Shown one piece after another: positions 21,658-31,375 of a DNA stretch of 64,000 nt. Both the position numbers and the translations under genes were made by a program. Positions within the stretch are counted from its first letter, which is position 1. Each line of letters starts with the position of its first letter. This stretch comes from Photobacterium gaetbulicola Gung47. Lineage in GTDB: Bacteria; Pseudomonadota; Gammaproteobacteria; Enterobacterales; Vibrionaceae. The stretch is taken from the NCBI GenBank assembly GCA_000940995.1, contig CP005973.1:682001-746000 (forward strand), written 5' to 3'. A model generated the notes under the pieces. That model was not told the origin of the DNA, made no database searches, and saw only the letters and a list, made by a program, of their open reading frames with translations.

Positions 21658-23151
21658 TTACGGCTCCCCAAGTACAGCGTGAATGTACTGTATTGGGTTC
21701 AATATCTGCTCTGCTGCTTCATTGGCAAACTCGAAGAAAGGCTGAGCGACAAGCCCGATAGTTATCGTCATTACTGTGAGCGTCGCAATGGGCAAGCAGT
21801 AAAGCAGCGTGGTTGGTAGGGTGAGCTCTTGGGCTGTTTGATTGGCTACCGGTGCTTTCCAGAAGGCTTCGCTCCATATTTTGGTCATCGAAAATATAGT
21901 CAGTAGGCCAACCACTAGAGCTGTCGCAGCCAAGATATTGTAGTCATTGACAATGCTGGCTTTGATAACAAGGAACTTGCCCCAAAAGCCTGAAAGTGGC
22001 GGGAAACCGGCCAGCGAGAATGCGGGGATCAGAAATAGGAAAGCTAGCCAGGGCATCGCTTTGTAGACGCCGCCTAAGTGGTACAGCTGGCTGGTACCAT
22101 ATTTCCTCTCTATAAAACCGCCAATTAAGAATAGGTTCGCCTTAACAATGATGTGATGGATGATATAGAAAATCGCACCAGCAATAGCGACCGGGGTATA
22201 CAAAGCTAAGCCCATAATCATATAGCCAATCTGGCTGATAATATGAAATGACAGGATCTTCTTGATATCAAATTGGCTGGCTGCACCTAAGACCCCGGTG
22301 AGCATCGTCAGGCCACTGATCCAGAGTAACAGGGGTTGCCAATTGGTCTCTGTAAGTGGAAACAGTAAAGTAAAAACCCTGATTAGGGCATAAACCCCCA
22401 CCTTGGTGAGCAGGGCTGCAAATAAGGCGACGACGGCGCTGGGCAGTGTGTGGTATGACGCAGGAAGCCAAGCAAACAGCGGGAATAGGGCTGATTTGAT
22501 TGCGAAGGTAAATAAAAATAGCGCTGACAGCAAAGTGGCCGTTTGTGTATCCACTCCCGGGAGTTTCAGGTGCAAATCGGCAAGGTTTAGGGTTCCGGTT
22601 GCCCCATAGGTCAAGCCAATCGCTAATAGGAAGATCAGTGTTGAAATTAGGTTGAGCAAGACGTATTTAACGGCACCGTCGATTTGCCTGCGTTCGGCAT
22701 CGACAATCATCAGGCCAAACGAGGCAATGAGCATGACCTCGAACCATACATACAGATTGAAAATATCACCTGTCAAAAATGCACCATAAACCCCTGCCAG
22801 CAAAACATGAAACAGCACATGATAGAGGCCGTAAGAAGGCTTGTGGTTGAGATCGGCCATCGCGTAAAAAACAGTGACTGCGCCGATGATAGCTGTAATG
22901 ACAGTCATCGCGACGGCAAGGAAATCAGCAACAAATACAATACCGAATGGTGCCATCCAGTTACCGAAAGCGACAGCATAAGGACCATTTGTGGTGATGT
23001 CGGCCAATAATTGCACACTACAAAATACAGACAGGATAACGCTTGAGCCACTAACCCAGTTGATGGCCTTGTGGTTGTGGCGGACAAAAAAGGCACCGGT
23101 TGCGGTCAGTAGAGATATAACAACAGGTAGTGTGAGCCAAGCTGAGGTCAT
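21658..23151 (-). CDS. mnhD: Mrp antiporter subunit D (NuoN-like)
   Basis: The 497-residue proton-translocating subunit has about 14 helices and is homologous to complex I NuoL/M/N. Motifs include YGLYHVLFHVLLAGVYGAFLTGDIFNLYVWFE and KSALFPLFAWLPASYHTLPSAVVALFAALLTKVGVYALIR, with the membrane lysines and glutamate needed for ion transfer. Its start overlaps the end of subunit C by 4 bases. With subunit A it forms the two antiporter-like modules of the complex. Confidence 0.95.
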   Translation of the reverse strand: MTSAWLTLPVVISLLTATGAFFVRHNHKAINWVSGSSVILSVFCSVQLLADITTNGPYAVAFGNWMAPFGIVFVADFLAVAMTVITAIIGAVTVFYAMADLNHKPSYGLYHVLFHVLLAGVYGAFLTGDIFNLYVWFEVMLIASFGLMIVDAERRQIDGAVKYVLLNLISTLIFLLAIGLTYGATGTLNLADLHLKLPGVDTQTATLLSALFLFTFAIKSALFPLFAWLPASYHTLPSAVVALFAALLTKVGVYALIRVFTLLFPLTETNWQPLLLWISGLTMLTGVLGAASQFDIKKILSFHIISQIGYMIMGLALYTPVAIAGAIFYIIHHIIVKANLFLIGGFIERKYGTSQLYHLGGVYKAMPWLAFLFLIPAFSLAGFPPLSGFWGKFLVIKASIVNDYNILAATALVVGLLTIFSMTKIWSEAFWKAPVANQTAQELTLPTTLLYCLPIATLTVMTITIGLVAQPFFEFANEAAEQILNPIQYIHAVLGEP

Positions 23152-23504
23152 TGTTCCTCCTCTGAATGTTGCATGGCATCGACATCAGCAGATCCTGTTT
23201 CGATGTATGCCCGATACAGCAACATCAATGCGAAAACTAATAACCCAAAACCAATCACTATGGCTGTCAGAATCAGTGCCTGTGGCAAGGGATCCGCAGC
23301 TCCGTCTGGTGGCAATACCGAGCCAAGATCGATCAGGGGCGGATTGCCGGGCGTTAGGCGGCCAGCGGTGAAAATGGCCAAATTTACTGCGTTGCTGATT
23401 AAGATCAGGCCAAGTAGGATACGTATAATGTGGCGTTCAAGCATCAGGTAAACCCCCGCCGTCACAAACACCCCAACGACCAAGCTCCAAAGTATTTCCA
23501 TCAA
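23148..23504 (-). CDS. mnhC: Mrp antiporter subunit C (NuoK-like)
   Basis: The 118-residue membrane protein with three helices is homologous to NuoK. The block GVYLMLERHIIRILLGLILISNAVNLAIF is characteristic. Four-base overlaps with both the A/B gene upstream and the D gene downstream show a tightly coupled operon. Confidence 0.95.
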   Translation of the reverse strand: MMEILWSLVVGVFVTAGVYLMLERHIIRILLGLILISNAVNLAIFTAGRLTPGNPPLIDLGSVLPPDGAADPLPQALILTAIVIGFGLLVFALMLLYRAYIETGSADVDAMQHSEEEQ

Positions 23505-26188
23505 TCGAGCTCCTCATTCACGCGTAACAAGACCTCAAGTACACCACCAATAACAGCGAGATAAATGCCGACATCGAAAATGAGCGGTGTGCCTAAGGGT
23601 AAAATCTCCTTCCACCAAATCCCGGTTAAGAAAGGCTGGCCCATAACAAAGCCTATTCCGCCAGCCAATAAGCTCAAGAAAACACCAACCATCGCAATAT
23701 TCATCGGCCTGTAGCCCAGTCGCTCCCTGACGTATTGTGGCGATTCGGCAAAAATAAGCAGAGTTAAACCGATAACGGCAATCAGTGCACCGATGAATCC
23801 GCCACCCGGTGAGTTATGGCCGCGAAGTAAGAGATACAGAGAAAAGACCATCATTAATACAGCAACGATGTGGGCAGTAGTACTGAAAATCAGGGATTGA
23901 ATTCGGTTCTGCTGTTGGGAATGGCTTTGGAATAAACTAATAGCGGCTATTGCTGCAATGACCACAACAATGGCTTCGCCCATGGTATCAAAAGCTCTAA
24001 AGTCGACAAGAATGACATTGACGATATTACGGCCGTGCCCGCCCGGCACACTGTTTTGAGCGAAGAAGTCTGCGAGTGGAGAATCTAATGGCGCCTTGGT
24101 TATAGTGATGAGCAAGGCAGTAACCGAAAAGCCAATGACTGTTGCAATAAGAGCATGGAAACCACGCCGGGTGATTGAGTGCTTTGCTACCGTGCTGAAA
24201 TGGGGGAGATGTCGAATCAACAAGGCAACAAATACCACCATTAAGGTCTCAACCAGCAGCAGGGTTTTGGCAACGTCTGGCGCACTGTAAATCATAAAGA
24301 CTAAGGTCATCAAAAAGCCAATTGCACCGAGCCCGGCAATTGACAGCAGACGCGAGGTTGAGAAAACACACAGCAGGGCGGCGGCAATCAACAGTAATGC
24401 AATGGCAATTTCGTACAGCTTGAGAGAAAGGATGCGCTCAAGGAAGTCGCCAGTGGGCCAGATTGGGCTTAGCAACAAAATTGCGGCAAGTACCGAGAAG
24501 AAAAGTAAGGCATACACGCTAAGCTTACGTTGCTGTAACCGCTCTGTCTGCCACGTTGCAACAGACAACATCACTGCCATGCACTTTTCAAAAACCTCAC
24601 TGGCTACTGGTAGTGGGTTAAGTACTTTATTTAATGCCTGGGTAACGGATGACATGTATTTAAAGATGAGAATACCCAGAGCTAAGGTCACAGCACTCAT
24701 GATTAAGGGCAGGTTGATCCCATGCCACAATTTCACCGGGCTAAATTGTTCTACTTGATTGATTTCAAAGATCGCTGTGGAGAGTACATATTCATTGAGC
24801 CAACCTAAACCTAGGGTCGGAACAATAACACTGCAACAAGCCAAGACCATGGGCGGGATCCAATAGCCTATTTCTGCCTCGATGGATTTTACCGTGGGGT
24901 TATCTTCGATTTTCTCCCTTAGGAAAGGTTGTGATATCACCGCAATGGCTAAGGCGACCATGACAGCATTTATCATGACTAGGGCAAACATCACGATGCC
25001 ATGGACTTCCAAGCCTGCCTTGTAAGCATATTCTTTACTCAGGAAACCTAATAGAGGAGGTATGCCAGCTTTTGACAGCGCGGCAATCAGGCCAGAGGCA
25101 AAACTGAAGATCAATACGGCCTTCAAACCATACAACACCCTGATATCACGGGTTCCGGTTGCCTTGTCGATGTTCCCTACCACCATGAACAGCGCCGCCT
25201 TGTAAAAGGCATGGGCGAGAATAAACAATATTGCGGCAGCTAAGGCAGTCTCTGTACCGATCCCGAGTAACAAGGTCAGGATCCCAAGTATTGTGTTGGT
25301 ACTGAAAGCCAGCATTAGCTTGAGATCTTTTTGCATCAGCGCAATGACAGCCGACCACAGCGCTGTGAAGCCACCAATGGCTATGAGGGTGTAAAACCAG
25401 ATATCACTGCCGGCATACACAGGTGAAAGCCTGGCCAACAGGTAGATGCCGGCCTTGACCATGGTCGCCGAGTGCAAAAAGGCACTCACCGGCGTGGGAG
25501 CCGCCATGGCACCAGGCAACCAGAAGTGAAAAGGAAATTGGGCTGACTTAGTAAATGCACCAAGCAGTACCAGCACTAAAGACGGGGCAAAATAGGGGTG
25601 CTGTGTAACACTGTCTTTGGCATGAACGGCCTGGTCGATAATAGTGCTTATTTCATAGCTACCGGCAATTTGCCCCAATAAGATCAAACCAGCTAGCAGT
25701 GCTAAGCCGCCAGCCCCTGTGACAACTAAAGATTGCAGGGCGTTCTTACGTGACTTTTCATTTTCATGATTGAAGCCGATAAGCAGGTAAGAAGTTATGG
25801 TCGTGAGTTCCCAAAATACAAACAACAAGATGATGTTGTCACTGAGTACCAGTCCAAGCATAGAAAGCATGAACAGGGTAAGGTAGAGATGGAAAGAAAA
25901 GCGTTCGGCTTTGTCCTTCATGTAAGCCAACGCATAGAGCTGGATAAAAAAACCGATGCTGCTGATTAATCCGACAAAAACGAAGGAGAGTGCATCAAGT
26001 TGTAAGCTCAAGTTGATGTCGAGGCTGGGAACCCATGATGCCGACCAACGAAGCCCGGTTGGGGAGGGGCGGTAGTAAAAGATAGACGCAGCAAATAGAA
26101 GAGCGGGAAACACCACAAACCCAAGTAGGCTGTAATGGTGTTTACCGCTATCGAGTAAGGGCTTTGTTTTTTCTGGGTTATATGCCAC
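23501..26188 (-). CDS. mnhA: Mrp antiporter fused subunits A and B
   Basis: The 895-residue inner-membrane protein begins with a NuoL-like antiporter module (SLDINLSLQLDALSFVFVGLISSIGF; FWELTTITSYLLIGFNHE; KSAQFPFHFWLPGAMAAPTPVSAFLHSATMVKAG). Beyond about residue 740 it continues into an MnhB domain (HIVAVLMMVFSLYLLLRGHNSPGGGFIGALIAV). The A-B fusion is a known arrangement in group 2 Mrp systems, so the operon is AB-C-D-E-F-G. The start is GTG 26188 with a distant GGGAT. The complex expels Na+ in exchange for H+ and supports pH and salt tolerance, fitting a marine bacterium. Confidence 0.94.
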   Translation of the reverse strand: MAYNPEKTKPLLDSGKHHYSLLGFVVFPALLFAASIFYYRPSPTGLRWSASWVPSLDINLSLQLDALSFVFVGLISSIGFFIQLYALAYMKDKAERFSFHLYLTLFMLSMLGLVLSDNIILLFVFWELTTITSYLLIGFNHENEKSRKNALQSLVVTGAGGLALLAGLILLGQIAGSYEISTIIDQAVHAKDSVTQHPYFAPSLVLVLLGAFTKSAQFPFHFWLPGAMAAPTPVSAFLHSATMVKAGIYLLARLSPVYAGSDIWFYTLIAIGGFTALWSAVIALMQKDLKLMLAFSTNTILGILTLLLGIGTETALAAAILFILAHAFYKAALFMVVGNIDKATGTRDIRVLYGLKAVLIFSFASGLIAALSKAGIPPLLGFLSKEYAYKAGLEVHGIVMFALVMINAVMVALAIAVISQPFLREKIEDNPTVKSIEAEIGYWIPPMVLACCSVIVPTLGLGWLNEYVLSTAIFEINQVEQFSPVKLWHGINLPLIMSAVTLALGILIFKYMSSVTQALNKVLNPLPVASEVFEKCMAVMLSVATWQTERLQQRKLSVYALLFFSVLAAILLLSPIWPTGDFLERILSLKLYEIAIALLLIAAALLCVFSTSRLLSIAGLGAIGFLMTLVFMIYSAPDVAKTLLLVETLMVVFVALLIRHLPHFSTVAKHSITRRGFHALIATVIGFSVTALLITITKAPLDSPLADFFAQNSVPGGHGRNIVNVILVDFRAFDTMGEAIVVVIAAIAAISLFQSHSQQQNRIQSLIFSTTAHIVAVLMMVFSLYLLLRGHNSPGGGFIGALIAVIGLTLLIFAESPQYVRERLGYRPMNIAMVGVFLSLLAGGIGFVMGQPFLTGIWWKEILPLGTPLIFDVGIYLAVIGGVLEVLLRVNEELD

Positions 26189-26319
26189 TAATTATGTTCA
26201 TCCCTTATAAATGTACTTAGTGCTTATAAGGTTAATCCATAAACCTATTTTTCGCGTCGAAGGTTATCGTATTACATGTTACCTTGATGTTGAGGGACTT
26301 GTGTATTGTCCATTGACTG

Positions 26320-26511
26320 TTAGTCTATTGTCGTTAGCTCTTGGTCATGGATTGAGCTGTTATGCTTTTCCTTGAGGTTATGCGTCTCTTCATATAGGCG
26401 ATAGACTTCATAGCCATCATAGGTACACTCGCCAATGTCGTTTCTTGGACAAACGAGTATGTTGCAGTGATCAAGCAATTCGGTTCTGCAGTAAGGACAG
26501 TACTTTTTCAT
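26320..26511 (-). CDS. Small zinc-ribbon protein
   Basis: The 63-residue soluble protein has an N-terminal zinc-ribbon pattern: C5-x-x-C8 (CPYC), C21 and C29, with a further Cys16. The acidic C-terminus is likely unstructured. The start ATG 26511 is set by a strong ATGGAGGTGG site; longer in-frame starts ignore that site. It lies alone, beyond the Mrp operon promoter on the same strand. I do not recognise a named family; a regulatory or structural role is possible. Confidence 0.6.
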   Translation of the reverse strand: MKKYCPYCRTELLDHCNILVCPRNDIGECTYDGYEVYRLYEETHNLKEKHNSSIHDQELTTID

Positions 26512-26736
26512 AACCACCTCCATATCCAGACAAAGAAAACTGCTGTTACGGTTTCTTATCATTACAATGTAGACGGAAAAAATGAGACGTGATGGCAACC
26601 TTAAATGTGTCTTACAGCTATTTACAATCTATTACAAAGGTTGAGCGGGTAAGATAACATTGCCAGCTGGAGAAAGACGGCAGGTTGGCACTATTCAATG
26701 TATTTATTGACTAAAGTGATAGTCAAGGTACGGAGA

Positions 26737-27480
26737 TTACTGACCGATAAGGAAGTGTTTTTCAAGCAAGCGAACGTCGATGTCGCCATTCAACCAACCC
26801 GCGTGGTAAACCGTCATTCCGATGCTGTTGTTCCTTTGCGGCATATCAGACTGGTGCTCAAAACCATAGGAAGAGGAGATACCGACGAGCTGACGAATAT
26901 TGCCTTCTTCAATATCAAAGTAGTGATGAGCATGACCACTAATGATATTGCATTTGTTTTTAAAGCAGCGGACAACCTCAGCTTGGTTTTCAATGCCAAT
27001 CTGTTTGAACCATTTCTCGCTGACATCAAGGATCGGGTGGTGTGAGACGATTAGCCTTGGTGTTTTCCTTATGGCCTTTTTTAGAGCCGCTATCTCTTTG
27101 CTGGTAACTCTCCCGGCGCCAAGCTCCAGAGAACTGCCCAGAGGCTTTTCGCTGGTATCAAGGAAATGGAAAGGGATACCGAGCACAGTTGCTGATTGAA
27201 GAATCTTAATTTTGCTGCCCTTGAAGCAAACTTTCATAATAGTCAGATCGTCATGGTTTCCTGTAAGCGCATAGCAATGAGTAATGAACTCGCAGGCTTC
27301 AAGGTAAGTTCGGATACGCTGATAAGCAGCAGGGACTGCGGCATTGGCAAGATCACCGGTCAGCAGTAAGACTTTCTCGTCCTTATCTTGGTTAACAATG
27401 TCTAATAGCCTGATGAGATTGGCATCTAGCTCATTGCTAGCCTCGGCTAGGTGAGTGTCGGTGATCTGGTAAATTTTCAC
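26737..27480 (-). CDS. Class III cyclic nucleotide phosphodiesterase-like metallophosphoesterase
   Basis: The 247-residue cytoplasmic protein has the full calcineurin-like motif set: TDTH at residues 7-10, LLTGDLAN, ALTGNHDD, VSHHPILD and SGHAHHYFD. This combination with short spacing is typical of CpdA-like cAMP phosphodiesterases, which lower cAMP and so influence CRP. Without comparison I cannot say whether it is the true CpdA orthologue or a paralogue acting on another phosphodiester, so no symbol is given. It stands alone, starting right after TAACTGTG in the gap to the GNAT gene. Confidence 0.75.
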   Translation of the reverse strand: MKIYQITDTHLAEASNELDANLIRLLDIVNQDKDEKVLLLTGDLANAAVPAAYQRIRTYLEACEFITHCYALTGNHDDLTIMKVCFKGSKIKILQSATVLGIPFHFLDTSEKPLGSSLELGAGRVTSKEIAALKKAIRKTPRLIVSHHPILDVSEKWFKQIGIENQAEVVRCFKNKCNIISGHAHHYFDIEEGNIRQLVGISSSYGFEHQSDMPQRNNSIGMTVYHAGWLNGDIDVRLLEKHFLIGQ

Positions 27481-27578
27481 AGTTATCCTTTGTTGAGTTT
27501 TGTTTCTTAACAGTTCAGTACGGCGCTAGGTTAAAGGAATGCCAAATAAGACGCTACACATAGTTAGGCTATGCCTAG

Positions 27579-28277
27579 TTAAAATAGGTCTGCCAAGCGT
27601 TGTTTTTGCATTCCGTTAATATCGAAATTATCAGCTGACAGCCAAGCCTGATGTGCGACGGATAGTTGCGGCCAATCGCTGTCGATAATGGCATACCAAG
27701 TGGTGTCTCTATTTCGCCCATTGTAAACAATGGCCTGCCTGAATAACCCTTCATAACTGAACCCTAGGCGTTCTGCTGCACGACGTGAAGGATGATTGAG
27801 CGAGTCGCACTTCCATTCGCAACGGCGGTAGCCCAATGTCTCGAAAGCGTGTTTAAGCATTAGGTGAATGGCTTCGGTTGCTGCTGGGGTTTTTTGCAGT
27901 TTTGACGAGAAAAGGAAATTGCCGATTTCAATTACCCCCATTTGGGGAACAATCCTCATATAGGAAGCGATACCTACTGCTCGGTCTGTCGCGGGGTCGA
28001 TAATGGCGAAGAAAAGCGGGTCGCGGCTTTGCTCTAGAGGGTTTAGCCAGTCAAAGAAGCTTTCCTTACTCTCAAATGGCCCCATAAACATATATGTCCA
28101 CATGCGGTTCTCATGGTCGGCAGAAAATGCTGCAAACAGATCATCACCATGGGCGTTTGGGCTAAGCGGTTCAAGGCGGGTAAAGTGTCCGGAAAGTGTC
28201 ACAGGCTCAGGGGGGGAGGCTCCTTGCCAGTTAGGCATTGGGGAGCCAATAGGTTGTTGTAATTGATTGAAATACAT
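27579..28277 (-). CDS. GNAT N-acetyltransferase of the RimJ/RimL type
   Basis: The 232-residue cytoplasmic protein has a GNAT domain spanning roughly residues 25-190. Blocks of the RimL-like family are visible: LTLSGHFTRLEPLSP-like opening (VTLSGHFTRLEPLS), AVGIASYMRI, IEIGNFLFSS, QKTPAATEAIHLMLKHAFETLGYRR and NHPSRRAAERLGFSYEG, the acetyl-CoA pyrophosphate-binding helix region. The acceptor could be a protein N-terminus, an amino acid or a small amine. It is monocistronic between a phosphodiesterase and a LysR gene. Nothing in the context indicates its role. Confidence 0.85.
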   Translation of the reverse strand: MYFNQLQQPIGSPMPNWQGASPPEPVTLSGHFTRLEPLSPNAHGDDLFAAFSADHENRMWTYMFMGPFESKESFFDWLNPLEQSRDPLFFAIIDPATDRAVGIASYMRIVPQMGVIEIGNFLFSSKLQKTPAATEAIHLMLKHAFETLGYRRCEWKCDSLNHPSRRAAERLGFSYEGLFRQAIVYNGRNRDTTWYAIIDSDWPQLSVAHQAWLSADNFDINGMQKQRLADLF

Positions 28278-28398
28278 GGTCTGTTTACCAAAAGTATAAG
28301 ATAAGCCACCACACTACTACCGATTGCAGGGAGATTTCTGTGCGGCAGATTAGAAAACGCGAAGCGGATCAGGGTTAGGCGGAAGACCCCGGATAGCG

Positions 28399-29286
28399 TT
28401 ATGAGCTTTCTAGTAGATAGCTTTTGAAATGACTCGCAACAGCAGAGGCTTTTGTCGGTGGATGATAATAGAGATTGAGGCTCCAGATACTGGTTTCATA
28501 ATCCTCCAAAATAGGGATAAGTTGTTTTTCAGATAATGGGTTATCAACAATGAAAGCCGGTAAATAGGCGATGCCTGCCCCTTTAATTGCGCTCTGCAAT
28601 AGTAAATCGCTGTCGTTGACTTCTAGCGATTTAGGCACTTTGATCATTTGGGTTTCGCCATTGCGCTCAAAAATCCAGTCGTTGCTACCGGTTAGGGTAG
28701 TGGCAAACAAGCATTGGTGCTGTGAAAGATCGGTTGGGAATTCAGGGGCGGGATTTCGTTCCAGATATTGAGGAGAAGCAACCGCGACAAAAGGGCTTTG
28801 CATCAGCTCTCTGCGCACAAGGTGCAGGTCTTTCTCTTGGTAACCCTGATAGCAAGCATTGGCACTGATAACAAGATCTGCTTCTGCGGCATGATCCAGC
28901 GCCCAAGGAGTGACATTGAGGTTAAAGGTGACATTTGGATGGGAAATCAGGTAACTGCTGATTTTATCCATCAGGAAATTGTTGGCGTAAACCGGGGTAC
29001 AAACGATATTAATATGGCCTTTGTCTTGCTCCTGGAAATCTTGCAAGCTGCGGCAAAGTTGCTCGGCGTTATCCACCAGAGGTGAAAACTCGTCAACCAG
29101 CTTTTGGCCTGCTGGTGTGGCGGTTAACAACCGATTGGTTCGGCGGCAAAGGGTTATACCGAAGGTCTGTTCGAGGTCTTGTAGCCACCGGCTACCCGCA
29201 GAGACGGAGATATTGAACTTCCGTGCCGCGGCTGAGATTGAACCGGTACGGATCACATAGACAAAGAAAGCCATTTTATCGAGCAT
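28399..29286 (-). CDS. LysR-family transcriptional regulator next to iolT
   Basis: The 295-residue regulator has an N-terminal winged helix-turn-helix (MLDKMAFFVYVIRTGSISAAARKFNISVSAGSRWLQDLEQ) and a periplasmic-binding-protein-like effector domain. ATG 29286 follows AAAGGCAACACG; an upstream in-frame start lies inside the iolT terminator and is unlikely. It is co-directional with the transporter gene but separated from it by a good terminator. It may regulate the inositol transporter or something unrelated; no typical T-N11-A site was identified near it. Confidence 0.85.
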   Translation of the reverse strand: MLDKMAFFVYVIRTGSISAAARKFNISVSAGSRWLQDLEQTFGITLCRRTNRLLTATPAGQKLVDEFSPLVDNAEQLCRSLQDFQEQDKGHINIVCTPVYANNFLMDKISSYLISHPNVTFNLNVTPWALDHAAEADLVISANACYQGYQEKDLHLVRRELMQSPFVAVASPQYLERNPAPEFPTDLSQHQCLFATTLTGSNDWIFERNGETQMIKVPKSLEVNDSDLLLQSAIKGAGIAYLPAFIVDNPLSEKQLIPILEDYETSIWSLNLYYHPPTKASAVASHFKSYLLESS

Positions 29287-29303
29287 CGTGTTGCCTTTTA
29301 TTA

Positions 29304-29336
29304 GAAAAACAGGCTTATCAGTGGACAAGCCTGTTA
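29304..29336 (-). terminator. Intrinsic terminator of the iolT-like gene
   Basis: On the minus strand AACAGGCTT pairs perfectly with AAGCCTGTT around a 10-base loop and is followed by TTTC. It lies between the transporter stop and the LysR start. Confidence 0.8.
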
Positions 29337-29353
29337 GTTACGACAAAGTGTGG

Positions 29354-30805
29354 TTAAGCGCTGGCTTGCGCTTCAGTAGCAGCAGATGCTGGTACTTTCT
29401 TGCCAAGCTTTTTCGCCATGGCTTCTTCCATTTTCTCCAAGCTGACGCCTTTGGTTTCTGGTACGTACTTGACGACCACAAACATACAGATTATCGACAG
29501 GGCAGCGAACAACCAGAAGCTGAAGGCACCGTTGAAGTTCTCTTTCAAGAAGGCATTTTCGTTCAGCATTGGGAACGACTGGGTCACTAGGAAGCCGGTG
29601 AACCACTGGGCACCAACCGCGATAGCCATCGCACGTGAGCGGATGCTGTTCGGGAAGATTTCAGAAATCATGGTCCAGCACGCACAGCCCCAAGAGGTCG
29701 CGTACGATACAACGTATAGACACAGCGCGAATAGGGCAGCGTAGCCTTCAGTACCTGTGTAGAGGACGAAACCAACTACTGTCATACCAACGGCACAGCC
29801 GAACGTACCGTATTTCATCAGTGGTAGACGACCGACTTTATCAATCAGGTACATACCCAGGGCGTTACCCAGGATGAACACGATACCGACGAAAGTGGTC
29901 TGGAACAGGGCATTCTCGGTGCTGCCGGTGATTGGGCGTAGGATTTCCGGTGTGTAGTACATGATGACGTTGATACCCGTCAGCTGCTGGGCGGCAGCGA
30001 CAAAGGTACCGATCACCAAGATAGCGAACAGAAGCGGTGAGCGCAGGCTAACTTGTTTTTTGCCCGGCTGATTGGAATCAGCCAGTGACGCCTGGATCTC
30101 GCCGATCAGCTGGTCAGCATGTTTCGGGTTGGAGATACGCGACAGGGTGTCTTTGGCTTGATCGATTTTGCCTTTAAGTACCAACCAACGTGGCGATTCA
30201 GGGATCAGGAACAACAGGCCGGCAAATAGCGCAGCAGGGATCACTTCTGAGCCCAGCATCCAGCGCCAGCCCATATCAACCAGCCAGGCTTCACTCATGC
30301 CTTTGGCAATCAAGTAGTTAACATAGAACACACCGGTCTGGCCGACTACCGCAGACTGCTGGAACATACTCACGGCACGGCCACGGAAATCTTTCGGTGC
30401 CACCTCGGACATATACATAGGTGAAACCACACAGGCCAAGCCCACTGCGACACCACCAACGATGCGAAGTATGACGTAGAACGAGAAGGTGGTTGCCAGT
30501 GCAGAACCAATGGCGGAGATCATAAAGAGGATGGCGGCGATGAAGAGGGTGTTACGACGTCCGTATTTTAATGCGGACCAACCGGCGCTGACGGCACCGA
30601 TAATACTACCTAGAACAACACTTGATACTGCCCAACCGGTTTGTGCCGGGGTTAAGCCAAAGTGTTCTCTGATAGGCCCGATGGCACCTGAGATAACCGC
30701 TGTATCGTAACCTAATAAAATTCCCCCTAGGGCTGCGATACAACAGATTCGAATAATGTAAGCAAAATTATGTTTTCGGGCCTCGGCCGCGGTTGTGGGT
30801 GACAT
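29354..30805 (-). CDS. iolT: MFS sugar transporter, IolT-like
   Basis: The 483-residue inner-membrane symporter of the sugar porter family (XylE/GLUT type) has 12 helices. Signatures are GYDTAVISGAIG, GRRNTLF after helix 2, PESPRWLV before the central loop, QQLTGINVIMYYTPEI, DKVGRLPLM and a C-terminal PETKGVSLEKMEE. The neighbouring divergent iolE and shared control region make myo-inositol the likely substrate, comparable to Bacillus IolT or Salmonella IolT1. The 570-base divergent region toward iolE contains two identical operator-like palindromes and a CRP-like site. Another hexose or pentose is the alternative. Confidence 0.82.
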   Translation of the reverse strand: MSPTTAAEARKHNFAYIIRICCIAALGGILLGYDTAVISGAIGPIREHFGLTPAQTGWAVSSVVLGSIIGAVSAGWSALKYGRRNTLFIAAILFMISAIGSALATTFSFYVILRIVGGVAVGLACVVSPMYMSEVAPKDFRGRAVSMFQQSAVVGQTGVFYVNYLIAKGMSEAWLVDMGWRWMLGSEVIPAALFAGLLFLIPESPRWLVLKGKIDQAKDTLSRISNPKHADQLIGEIQASLADSNQPGKKQVSLRSPLLFAILVIGTFVAAAQQLTGINVIMYYTPEILRPITGSTENALFQTTFVGIVFILGNALGMYLIDKVGRLPLMKYGTFGCAVGMTVVGFVLYTGTEGYAALFALCLYVVSYATSWGCACWTMISEIFPNSIRSRAMAIAVGAQWFTGFLVTQSFPMLNENAFLKENFNGAFSFWLFAALSIICMFVVVKYVPETKGVSLEKMEEAMAKKLGKKVPASAATEAQASA

Positions 30806-31057
30806 GTTCTACTCCTTCATGAGATCCCCGTCTCGTACTCAACCATCGAATAAGTTTGAGTTGGGTAGCTTTCCAATGCGCTAATTACTGTAGGGTATTT
30901 GCATCGGCATTCTTGTATTCACCAATATTTGTAATAGTTATGAATTGCTTTGATAATAATTTTCCACTCGGTGACGGACTAAATCATATGCTCACAAAAT
31001 ATTCACGGCTATAGCCAATAGGGGGTTTTGTCGAAAAATGATACATGGGTCATATTG

Positions 31058-31073
31058 TGAAAAATATTTTTCG
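31058..31073. promoter_or_regulatory. Candidate RpiR/IolR operator, site 1 of the iolT-iolE region
   Basis: TGAAAAATATTTTTCG is a near-perfect 16-base palindrome of the form TGAAA-N6-TTTCG. The identical sequence recurs at 31211, and related sites precede iolB2, rpiR2 and the ABC/iolC2 genes. Confidence 0.6.
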
Positions 31074-31121
31074 CAGGTGATGCTTGGAGTAAATTACTGA
31101 ATTTTAAGGGTTATGTTGATT

Positions 31122-31137
31122 TGTGATCTTGCTCAAA
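31122..31137. promoter_or_regulatory. Possible CRP site in the iolT-iolE region
   Basis: TGTGATCTTGCTCAAA matches the CRP consensus TGTGA-N6-TCACA in the first half and in three of five bases of the second. It lies between the two palindromes, which would fit cAMP-CRP activation of inositol genes. Confidence 0.4.
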
Positions 31138-31210
31138 AATTTCCCTTAAGCCGCATGGATACTGGTTTTTTTTCACTTTAAATGGAAAAAATGAAATCGA
31201 TCGACATGAG

Positions 31211-31226
31211 TGAAAAATATTTTTCG
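31211..31226. promoter_or_regulatory. Candidate RpiR/IolR operator, site 2 of the iolT-iolE region
   Basis: TGAAAAATATTTTTCG is identical to the copy 153 bases upstream. The remaining intergenic sequence (30806-31375) has no other gene and must contain both divergent promoters. Confidence 0.6.
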
Positions 31227-31375
31227 TTAATGTTTTTTCAGTTATAGTAATTTCCAGTGAAGCAAATGGTGCAGATTGAAAAACGGTTCAGAGATGCCCA
31301 AAGAACATATTCCACTGAACTGACCGCAATCATCACCGACCCGGAATTAAATAATCATAAAATTGGAGTACAAAC